NCBI GenBank assembly: GCA_964552675.1
Contig: CAZKHJ010000011.1
Location: 21,980-85,979, forward strand
Origin: Sulfurimicrobium sp964552675
GTDB taxonomy: Bacteria; Pseudomonadota; Gammaproteobacteria; Burkholderiales; Sulfuricellaceae
Direction of reading: 5' to 3'
Length of the DNA stretch: 64,000 bases
Shown: positions 35,375-41,462 of the stretch, in pieces
Numbering within the stretch: the stretch's first letter is position 1
Layout of the letters: every line of letters begins with the position of its first letter
Notes under the pieces: model-generated
What the model saw: the letters and a program-made list of their open reading frames with translations, nothing else
Told to the model about the DNA's origin: nothing
The model's database searches: none
Translations under genes and position numbers: made by a program

Positions 35375-35761
35375 ATGCTAATGCGTGGTGGAATATCCCT
35401 CGATCCCCTGGAAAAGAAGATGCTGCGGCTGTTTCGCACCCTTGGCCAGGAACAGCAAAAAACAGTGGCAGCATTTGTAGAATTTCTTTCCAGCAATACC
35501 GATCGCTCATCCGCGGCAGAACCTGAACGGCCAGTAGCATTACCTCGCCCGGAACAGGAAAGCGTGGTCAAGGCAATCAAGCGCCTGCGCGCAACTTATC
35601 CCATGCTGGATCAGAACAAGCTGTTTCACGAAACTTCTCAGCACATGACGGAACACCTACTGCATGGAAAACCTGCCGCAGAAGTGATCAATGAGCTGGA
35701 AATCATGTTTTCCCATCATTACCAGCGCTATATAGAGGATACCCAGGGCACTGCCCGGTAG
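35375..35761 (+). CDS. Conserved protein of unknown function, all-helical
   Basis: 128 aa, not recognised. The first third (SLDPLEKKMLRLFRTLGQEQQKTVAAFVEFLSS) and last half (VKAIKRLRATYPMLDQNKLFHETSQHMTEHLLHGKPAAEVINELEIMFSHHYQRYIED) are predicted helical, joined by a Pro/Glu-rich linker. There is no signal peptide, membrane segment or Cys motif. The gene runs 18 nt ahead of the HPt-domain gene, so they are likely one transcript; a role as a partner of that protein is inference. Confidence 0.7.
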   Translation: MLMRGGISLDPLEKKMLRLFRTLGQEQQKTVAAFVEFLSSNTDRSSAAEPERPVALPRPEQESVVKAIKRLRATYPMLDQNKLFHETSQHMTEHLLHGKPAAEVINELEIMFSHHYQRYIEDTQGTAR

Positions 35762-35779
35762 GATCCATCAGGAATCCAT

Positions 35780-36568
35780 ATGACCAACCCGGCCATGATT
35801 CAGGATATGCTTCAGTCGTTTCGCCGCTCTTTTCTCGCCGAGTTGCCAGAGCGGCTGGACAGGCTGGAACAGCAGCTATTTTCCCTGGAAGGAAGGGAGG
35901 AGGGCGTTCGGGAAATATTTAATGATTTATACCGCAGTGTCCACAGCATAAAGGGGAGCGGTGGCACGTTTGGTCTGCATGTCATCACATCAATCTGCCA
36001 TGAGATGGAAGACTTCCTTAATCTGTATCCACTCGATGCACCTCGATTCGACCGAAGTTTTGTTGATAATGGCTTGTTGTATATCGACCTGATGCGGTCG
36101 GTGTGCGATCAGGCATCTATTGAAAACACTACTTTCCCTGATATTGAAAGCAGGCTTGCCACGTTGCATGACGCAATTTTTACGCGCAAGTTTACGGCCC
36201 TGGTGGTGGTGAATTCAAAATTGACTCGCAGCATGTGCCATGAAGTATTGCAGGCCTCATCAATCAGACTGGTGGAAGAAAACGATGCGCTTGCGGCGCT
36301 GCACCGCCTCTTGACCCAGCCCTTTGACCTTCTGGTTGTGTCCTCTGAACTACCCTTGCTCAGGGGAGAGGCCTTGATTTCATCACTGCGCTTGTCCCAT
36401 GTGGGGCACCAGAAAACCACGACCATATTGATCAGCGCCACTCCAGTGGTTGCCTCGCGCCGCAAGCGCGATATCGACCCCGATTACGTGCTGGCCAGAG
36501 ATGCACAGTTATTGCCTGAACTGACGCAAACAATTCAGCGGATCATGAAGAAGCGTGCTTCTTCATGA
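35780..36568 (+). CDS. HPt-domain protein with a degenerate receiver
   Basis: 262 aa. The N-terminal HPt domain (about 1-125) has the phospho-acceptor His in SVHSIKGSGGTFGL, like CheA P1 domains. The C-terminal half (about 135-255) has the receiver fold pattern, but where the phospho-Asp should be (usually LDxxMPxMDG) it reads VVSSELPLLRGEALI; the Asp and the acidic pocket are missing. It may take phosphate on the HPt and use the pseudo-receiver for docking. No kinase is adjacent; the hybrid kinases at 1.1-7 kb are candidates. The last codons lie in a 40-nt perfect hairpin. Confidence 0.75.
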   Translation: MTNPAMIQDMLQSFRRSFLAELPERLDRLEQQLFSLEGREEGVREIFNDLYRSVHSIKGSGGTFGLHVITSICHEMEDFLNLYPLDAPRFDRSFVDNGLLYIDLMRSVCDQASIENTTFPDIESRLATLHDAIFTRKFTALVVVNSKLTRSMCHEVLQASSIRLVEENDALAALHRLLTQPFDLLVVSSELPLLRGEALISSLRLSHVGHQKTTTILISATPVVASRRKRDIDPDYVLARDAQLLPELTQTIQRIMKKRASS

Positions 36569-36575
36569 TCCGCTG
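36536..36575. terminator. 40-nt perfect hairpin overlapping the end of the HPt gene
   Basis: Bases 36536-36554 pair perfectly with 36557-36575 (19-bp stem, 2-nt loop). It covers the last eleven codons and stop of the HPt gene and faces the convergent phoH gene 25 bp away. There is no clear T-run. It probably marks the 3' end of both transcripts or protects the mRNA. Confidence 0.55.
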
Positions 36576-36599
36576 AGCCGCACATGACTGATTTGCTGG

Positions 36600-38003
36600 T
36601 TATAGCGTTTCGGAAGCGTAATCAGCCAGACGGGAACGTTCGCCACGCATCAATGTGACGTGTCCATTGTGAGGCCATCCCTTGAAGCGATCCACCACAT
36701 AAGTCAACCCGGAGCTGCCCTCGGTCAGATAAGGCGTATCAATCTGCGCGATATTGCCCAGGCAGACCACCTTGGTACCCGGCCCTGCCCGGGTGATGAG
36801 GGTCTTCATCTGTTTGGGCGTAAGGTTTTGCGCCTCATCGATAATCAGAAATTTATTCAGGAAAGTCCGCCCGCGCATGAAATTCAGCGCCTTGATTTTG
36901 ATGCGTGAACGGATCAAATCCTGGGTTGCGGCACGCCCCCATTCACCGGCTTCCTCATCGGTCTTGTTGAGCACATCAAGATTGTCTTCGAGTGCACCCA
37001 TCCATGGACTCATTTTCTCCAGTTCAGTGCCTGGCAAGAAACCGATATCCTCGCCTACCGGCACGGTGACACGTGTAACGATGATTTCCGAATAGAGCTT
37101 TTGATCCAGAGTCTGCTGCAATGCAGCCGCCAAGGTCAGCAGGGTTTTCCCCGTACCTGCTTGCCCAAGCAGGGAAACAAAATCAATATCCTTATTCATC
37201 AATAGATTGAGGGCAAAATTCTGCTCACGGTTCCGAGCCGTGATGCCCCATACTGCATTTTTATGATGGCTGTAATCTTTCAGCGTTTGAAGAACCATGG
37301 TGTTGCCATTCTGCTCCTTGACCATGGCATAGAACGGCTTGGGGTCTTCCTGATAAACCAGTTCATTGATGAACAGGCTGGAGGGGAGGGGGCCAGTAAG
37401 GCGGTACATGGTATGTCCCGCCTCCTGCCAGGATTTCAGATCCTTGCTGTGCTTTTCCCAGAAGTCGGCAGCAAGTTCCCGGGTGCCGGTATAGAGAAGA
37501 TCAGTATCTTCCAGCACCTTGTCATTGAAATAATCCTCAGCCGCCAGGTCCAGCGCACGCGCCTTGATGCGCATGTTGATATCCTTGCTGACCAGGACAA
37601 CATTACGCTTGGGGTGAAGGCGGTGGAGGTGCATCACAACAGCAAGAATCTGATTGTCCGCCTTGCCAATCGGAAAATTGGCCGGTAACTCGCCAGTAAT
37701 AGCCTCGGTTTGAAGGAAAAGCTTGCCGCTACTACTGCCATTTCTATGGCCCTTGAGAGGAATGCCACTCTCAATGCCATTGCTGGCGCCGCTCACGATT
37801 TCATCAAGGAAACGACTGGCTTGACGTGCATTGCGCGCCACCTCGGAAACACCTTTCTTGTTATTGTCGAGTTCCTCCAGGGTCATCATCGGCAGGTAGA
37901 TATCGTGTTCCTCGAAACGGAACAGACTGGTAGGGTCGTGCATCAGCACGTTGGTATCCAGCACGAAAATTTTGGATTGCTTGACCGACTTCCTGGAACC
38001 CAT
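36600..38003 (-). CDS. PhoH-family protein with N-terminal PIN domain
   Basis: 467 aa. The PIN nuclease domain (about 8-160) begins IFVLDTNVLMHDPTSLFRFEEH with conserved acidic residues. The PhoH ATPase domain (about 255-460) has Walker A GQAGTGKTLL and Walker B FLIIDEAQ. The PIN-PhoH fusion (PhoH2/YlaK type) is thought to be an RNA helicase-ribonuclease; its physiological targets are poorly known. Monocistronic on the minus strand, convergent with the HPt gene and followed in the opposite sense by folD 58 bp upstream. Confidence 0.93.
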   Translation of the reverse strand: MGSRKSVKQSKIFVLDTNVLMHDPTSLFRFEEHDIYLPMMTLEELDNNKKGVSEVARNARQASRFLDEIVSGASNGIESGIPLKGHRNGSSSGKLFLQTEAITGELPANFPIGKADNQILAVVMHLHRLHPKRNVVLVSKDINMRIKARALDLAAEDYFNDKVLEDTDLLYTGTRELAADFWEKHSKDLKSWQEAGHTMYRLTGPLPSSLFINELVYQEDPKPFYAMVKEQNGNTMVLQTLKDYSHHKNAVWGITARNREQNFALNLLMNKDIDFVSLLGQAGTGKTLLTLAAALQQTLDQKLYSEIIVTRVTVPVGEDIGFLPGTELEKMSPWMGALEDNLDVLNKTDEEAGEWGRAATQDLIRSRIKIKALNFMRGRTFLNKFLIIDEAQNLTPKQMKTLITRAGPGTKVVCLGNIAQIDTPYLTEGSSGLTYVVDRFKGWPHNGHVTLMRGERSRLADYASETL

Positions 38004-38061
38004 TGACGCTCCCTTAATTAAGATTAAAGTATCAGATTAGAGTTACAGCATTACAGATTGA

Positions 38062-38916
38062 TTAAAAATGTAATTTATCCGCAGAGTCAATGGCGTTTTC
38101 AAGCAGGGTGGCGACTGTCATGGGGCCGACACCGCCTGGAACAGGAGTGATCCAGGCTGCGCGCTGCGCAGCCGTCGCGAACTCCACGTCACCACAAATT
38201 TTTCCATCTGGCAGACGGTTAATGCCAACATCAATCACGGTTGCGCCCTCACGCACCCATTCACCTTTGACCAAACCTGGCTTACCAACAGCGACCACAA
38301 GAATTTCTGCTTCCTGCACGTAGCCCGCCAGATCGCGGGTGAATCTGTGAGTCGTTGTCACGGTACAACCAGCAAGCAATAGCTCAAGCCCCATTGGGCG
38401 ACCCACAGTATTGGATGCGCCAACGACTACCGCATTCTTGCCTTTAAGTTCCTCTCCCGTGCTTCTCAGCAACGTCATGGCACCACGAGGGGTACAGGGG
38501 CGCAAGACGGGAATACGCAGTGCCAGGCGCCCGATGTTGTAAGGGTGGAAACCATCTACATCCTTATCCGGGTGGATGCGCTCTACAATGGCCTCGCTGT
38601 CGATATGAGCCGGAACGGGCATCTGTACCAGAATGCCATCAATGGCAGGGTCGGCATTAAGCTGATCGATCAGGGCCAGAAGTTCATCCTGGCTGGTGGA
38701 TGCGGGCAGATCGTACGAAACGGAATGAAATCCGGTCGTATCGCAGGCCCGGCGTTTGTTGCGTACATAAATAGAGGAGGCGGGGTCATCGCCAACGAGA
38801 ATTACTGCCAATCCAGGACGGCGTTTTCCCGCTGCTAAACGTGCCTCAATCCGGTGTTTGATTTCTTGCAGAAGTTTATCGGCGATCGCCTTGCCATCAA
38901 TGATCTGTGCGGACAT
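38062..38916 (-). CDS. folD: Methylenetetrahydrofolate dehydrogenase / cyclohydrolase
   Basis: 284 aa from MSAQIIDGKAIADKLL at 38916; the open frame extends 15 codons further to 38961, but the conserved start is the internal ATG. It oxidises 5,10-methylene-THF with NADP and hydrolyses the product to 10-formyl-THF for purine and fMet synthesis. Signatures: YVRNKRRACDTTGFHSVSYDLP with the catalytic Lys, DGILVQMPVPAHID, and ITPVPGGVGPMTVATLLENA. Confidence 0.97.
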   Translation of the reverse strand: MSAQIIDGKAIADKLLQEIKHRIEARLAAGKRRPGLAVILVGDDPASSIYVRNKRRACDTTGFHSVSYDLPASTSQDELLALIDQLNADPAIDGILVQMPVPAHIDSEAIVERIHPDKDVDGFHPYNIGRLALRIPVLRPCTPRGAMTLLRSTGEELKGKNAVVVGASNTVGRPMGLELLLAGCTVTTTHRFTRDLAGYVQEAEILVVAVGKPGLVKGEWVREGATVIDVGINRLPDGKICGDVEFATAAQRAAWITPVPGGVGPMTVATLLENAIDSADKLHF

Positions 38917-38992
38917 GGTTATTGAGTAGTTTGCTGATATTGAAAAATAAAGATATCCCACACTTTAAAGCGCTTTTGCTCCGGATGCAAAG

Positions 38993-39021
38993 TTGACGTT
39001 ACATGAACTCCAATGTATAGT
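38993..39021 (+). promoter_or_regulatory. Sigma-70 promoter of the Pro-Arg-His tRNA array
   Basis: TTGACG (38993-38998), an exact 17-bp spacer and TATAGT (39016-39021) stand 12 bp upstream of the first tRNA. Confidence 0.75.
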
Positions 39022-39032
39022 GCCGCTTCTTT

Positions 39033-39109
39033 CGGGGTGTAGCGTAGCCTGGTAGCGCGCCTGGTTTGGGACCAGGATGTCGGGAGTTCAAATCTCTCCA
39101 CCCCGACCA
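39033..39109 (+). tRNA. tRNA-Pro (TGG anticodon)
   Basis: The 77-nt cloverleaf has acceptor CGGGGTG pairing with CACCCCG, anticodon arm CCTGG-TTTGGGA-CCAGG with anticodon TGG, and an encoded CCA. First tRNA of a three-gene array. Confidence 0.95.
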
Positions 39110-39129
39110 GTATTTGTTTGTCCGACAAT

Positions 39130-39206
39130 CTGCCCGTAGCTCAACCGGATAGAGCACCAGCCTTCTAAGCTGGGGGTTACAGGTTCGATTCCTGTCGGGC
39201 AGGCCA
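39130..39206 (+). tRNA. tRNA-Arg (TCT anticodon)
   Basis: The 77-nt cloverleaf has acceptor CTGCCCG pairing with CGGGCAG, anticodon arm CCAGC-CTTCTAA-GCTGG with anticodon TCT, T-loop TTCGATT and an encoded CCA. It lies 20 bp after tRNA-Pro. Confidence 0.95.
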
Positions 39207-39229
39207 AAGTTTGGTTCTGTTGTTCAAGT

Positions 39230-39306
39230 GGTGGCTGTAGCTCAGCTGGTAGAGTCCCGGATTGTGATTCCGGTTGTCGTGGGTTCGAGTCCCATCAGCC
39301 ACCCCA
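39230..39306 (+). tRNA. tRNA-His (GTG anticodon)
   Basis: The 77-nt gene includes the G-1 typical of tRNA-His: GTGGCTG pairs with CAGCCAC, and G-1 faces C73. The anticodon arm is CCGGA-TTGTGAT-TCCGG, and the CCA is encoded. It is the last gene before the dif site, which starts 48 bp downstream. Confidence 0.95.
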
Positions 39307-39353
39307 AATTCCATATCCCACAAAATCAAAGATGTTTTTTTGCTCACCACATT

Positions 39354-39381
39354 ACTTCGTATAATGTATATTATGTTAAAT
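39354..39381 (+). other. dif site (XerC/XerD chromosome dimer resolution)
   Basis: The 28-bp site has an XerC-side arm ACTTCGTATAA (39354-39364), central region TGTATA (39365-39370) and XerD-side arm TTATGTTAAAT (39371-39381). The central region and XerD arm are identical to E. coli dif as I know it. The XerC arm differs from the Neisseria/betaproteobacterial form (AGTTCGCATAA) at two positions. XerCD, activated by FtsK, recombines here to resolve chromosome dimers, so this position marks the replication terminus. The nearby thrS-infC-rpmI-rplT-pheST-ihfA cluster is also terminus-proximal in E. coli. Confidence 0.93.
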
Positions 39382-39486
39382 CGCAAGCGCCGCATAAAAA
39401 ACCGCTTTCTTGCATTATTTCCAGCTTTTCCCCGAGCCTTATTGGCCAATAAAAACATTTCATGAAGTGATGCATGGCAAACGCAC

Positions 39487-39801
39487 GTGATAGGCATTTC
39501 AGAGGAAAAACTCATCACCCTGGCCGGGCCGGACTGGGGGAATTTCTGCTTTGGCCGGGACGGCCTTTTCTACCTCGACGGATGGCGGCGCGGGTTCACG
39601 CCACATGAGATTCGCGCTCAGTTCTTCCAGGTGCAGAAGGTGCGGCTCCTGGAGCAGGTCGCGCAGCAGGCAAGGAAGGAACTGGAGCAGGCCATACAGG
39701 ATGCCCAGGAGGCGGAAAGGATGGTGGGATGGTATCGCAAGCAGCTGGTGCTGGAGTCTCGCCTGGGGGCGATGTTTGAGAGGATTACTTCGGCCGGTTG
39801 A
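39487..39801 (+). CDS. Island protein of unknown function (GTG start)
   Basis: 104 aa, not recognised: a compact N-terminal part with FCFGRDGLFYLDGWRRGFTPHEIR, then a long helix probably forming a coiled coil (about 40-90, QVQKVRLLEQVAQQARKELEQAIQDAQEAERMV). It starts at GTG without a strong ribosome-binding site. A frame-shifted remnant of the same gene lies at 40482-40562, so the gene was duplicated. It sits 105 bp from dif and converges with the toxin gene, overlapping its 3' end by 17 nt. The small size and setting suggest phage or plasmid origin. Confidence 0.55.
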   Translation: MIGISEEKLITLAGPDWGNFCFGRDGLFYLDGWRRGFTPHEIRAQFFQVQKVRLLEQVAQQARKELEQAIQDAQEAERMVGWYRKQLVLESRLGAMFERITSAG

Positions 39802-40096
39802 AATACTCGCGGCGCTGGTGCAGGACGCGGACGATCCTGACCGTTTGCGCGCCGATCTGGTACACGATGGTGTAGGGATAGGTTTTCATGACGCATTCGC
39901 GGGTACCGCGCTGCCCTTCCCGCATTTTGAGGCGAAGCCCGGCGATTTTGTCGGCCTGCCAGTAGATGGCATCCACGGCGGCATCCGACACCGCCTCTCC
40001 GGCTTGTTCCAGGTAGTACCGCTCTATCTGCTCGACGTCTTTATCGGCCCGTTTGGACCATTCGATTTTAAGCGGCTTTTTTGCGGGTTCGAACAC
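39785..40096 (-). CDS. RelE/ParE-family toxin
   Basis: About 103 aa from a GTG at 40096 (VFEPAKKPLKIEWSKRADKDVEQIERYY); longer in-frame ATG starts (40138, 40168) lie inside the antitoxin gene. The body is a ParE/RelE fold: KIEWSKRADKDVEQIERYYLEQAG, a conserved Arg/Lys-rich centre (GLRLKMREGQRGTRECVM) and YTIVYQIGAQTVRIVRVLHQRREY at the C-terminus. ParE-type toxins poison gyrase and RelE-type toxins cleave mRNA; the tail without a clear RelE catalytic set favours ParE. It is overlapped by its antitoxin gene upstream, the usual operon order. Confidence 0.85.
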   Translation of the reverse strand: MFEPAKKPLKIEWSKRADKDVEQIERYYLEQAGEAVSDAAVDAIYWQADKIAGLRLKMREGQRGTRECVMKTYPYTIVYQIGAQTVRIVRVLHQRREYFNRPK

Positions 40097-40241
40097 GTTG
40101 CAGACGTCTTTTGAGGATCCGTTCCCGGACTTCTTCATGGCTGACGATGCGCCCGGCTTCGATGTCATCCAGGCCGAGCTTTACCTGCTCGTCGAACCAT
40201 TCGCGGTATGCGTCTTTTTTGGCTGGTTTGATGGATTGCAT
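40068..40241 (-). CDS. Antitoxin of the ParE-like module
   Basis: 57 aa from MQSIKPAKKDAYREWFDEQV at 40241; a 10-residue longer start exists at 40271. A helical core (EWFDEQVKLGLDDIEAGRIVSHEEVRERILKRRLQR) is typical of the short antitoxins paired with ParE toxins: DNA- and toxin-binding parts are fused in a basic helix, and the basic tail ends RTRKKAA. The stop lies inside the toxin gene. A TACAAT box just upstream of the longer start on this strand (40279-40274) would suit a promoter with the shorter start. Confidence 0.8.
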   Translation of the reverse strand: MQSIKPAKKDAYREWFDEQVKLGLDDIEAGRIVSHEEVRERILKRRLQRVRTRKKAA

Positions 40242-40294
40242 GGCGGCCCCCGGTGTTTCAATTCGCTGCATTGTACACCCGGGATTGTCAATTT

Positions 40295-40456
40295 TTAAAG
40301 AATGCGCTCGATCTGGTCAACGCGCCGGTGGGCGTGATCGACGTCCCGCCTAAGATACTTCATTTCGACCCGACCCACAGCAAGCGCCACTCGCACGGAA
40401 ACGTAGGCACTCAATACGCCCACCGCCACCGATGACAGCCAGCCCACCGCTTCCAT
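40295..40456 (-). CDS. Small membrane protein (53 aa), probably phage-derived
   Basis: I read this from the minus strand: ATG at 40456 with GGA 7 nt upstream, TAA at 40297-40295. Residues 4-28 (VGWLSSVAVGVLSAYVSVRVALAVG) form one transmembrane helix. The rest (RVEMKYLRRDVDHAHRRVDQIERIL) is a charged coiled-coil helix. That layout resembles small prophage membrane proteins (holin-like or spanin-like), but I recognise no family. It is upstream of the antitoxin on the same strand. Confidence 0.5.
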   Translation of the reverse strand: MEAVGWLSSVAVGVLSAYVSVRVALAVGRVEMKYLRRDVDHAHRRVDQIERIL

Positions 40457-40481
40457 CTACATTTCCACTGAGTTGTATTGC

Positions 40482-40562
40482 GCTTTGGCCGGGACGGCCT
40501 TTTCTACCTCGACGGATGGCGGTGCGGGTTCGCGCCTAGGGGCGATGTTCGAGAGGATTGCT
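40482..40562 (+). pseudogene. Remnant copy of the 39487-39801 gene with a 161-bp internal deletion
   Basis: Bases 40482-40536 match 39548-39602 with two mismatches, and 40535-40562 match 39762-39789 with three. The difference in offset shows that 161 bp of the middle are missing. The intact copy has CGCC at both deletion borders (39599-39602 and 39760-39763) and the remnant keeps one, a 4-bp microhomology junction. The deletion shifts the frame, and no start codon is kept. The two copies form direct repeats around the toxin-antitoxin pair and the small membrane gene. Confidence 0.85.
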
Positions 40563-40654
40563 GGTTAGCAACAGGCTTTGCTGTTGCGAATTGAACTATT
40601 CCAGGCAATCCTCTATCCTTGCTCTATTCATTTATTTAAGCTGATCTTAGCGAT

Positions 40655-41455
40655 ATGAGCATCACCATCAAGACCCTGGAAGAAATTGAAAAAATGCGTG
40701 TTGCCGGACGTCTCGCAGCGGAACAACTGGATTACATTGCACGGTTTGTCTCTGCCGGGATTACCACCGCTGAGTTGGACAAGTTATGCCACGACTACAC
40801 GCTTAATGTGCAACACGCCATTCCTGCTCCACTTAATTATGCGCCCTCGGGCCATAATCCCTATCCACGCTCGATCTGCACTTCAGTCAATCACCAGGTC
40901 TGCCATGGCGTTCCCGGCGACAAGAAGCTGAAAAATGGCGACATCATCAACATTGATGTTACGGTAATCAAAGATGGTTTCCATGGCGACAGCAGCCGCA
41001 TGTTTTATGTCGGCGAGCCATCCATTCAGGCCAGACGCCTGTGCGAAATTACTTATGAGTGCCTTTGGCTCGGCATCAAAGTGGTCAAGCCCGGCGCCCG
41101 CCTGGGTGATATTGGCCATGTTATTCAGCGTCATGCGGAGAGCAACGGGTTCAGTGTGGTGCGCGAATTTTGTGGGCATGGTATTGGACGTGAATTTCAC
41201 GAAGATCCCCAGGTCCTGCATTATGGCAAGGCTGGGACGGGGCCTGTGCTTGAGGCTGGCATGACGTTTACCATCGAACCCATGATCAATGCCGGGCGGC
41301 GCGATATCCGCCAGCTTGGAGATGGCTGGACCATTGTCACCAAGGATCACAGCCTTTCAGCGCAATGGGAACACACAATCCTGGTCACGCAGAACGGCTG
41401 CGAAGTTCTGACTATTTCTCCAGGCATGCCCCCCATGCCGGCCATTGCAGCCTGA
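40655..41455 (+). CDS. map: Methionine aminopeptidase, type I
   Basis: 266 aa with the full set of metal ligands of the pita-bread fold (INIDVTVIKDGFHGDSSRMF, GHGIGREFHEDPQVLHY, FTIEPMIN, WEHTILVT). It removes the initiator Met from nascent proteins. The glnD ATG begins 8 nt after its stop. The C-terminal tail GMPPMPAIAA is slightly extended. Confidence 0.97.
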   Translation: MSITIKTLEEIEKMRVAGRLAAEQLDYIARFVSAGITTAELDKLCHDYTLNVQHAIPAPLNYAPSGHNPYPRSICTSVNHQVCHGVPGDKKLKNGDIINIDVTVIKDGFHGDSSRMFYVGEPSIQARRLCEITYECLWLGIKVVKPGARLGDIGHVIQRHAESNGFSVVREFCGHGIGREFHEDPQVLHYGKAGTGPVLEAGMTFTIEPMINAGRRDIRQLGDGWTIVTKDHSLSAQWEHTILVTQNGCEVLTISPGMPPMPAIAA

Positions 41456-41462
41456 TTCCGTC

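Noticed and set aside
39280..39306. 3' end of tRNA-His as an integrase attachment site for the island
   Set aside because: I found no repeat of the tRNA end further right and no integrase gene; the dif site is the better explanation for the position.
39351..39369. Strong resemblance to the left half of loxP
   Set aside because: The right arm does not match loxP at all, while the full 28 bp matches dif; the likeness comes from the shared ATAATGTAT core.
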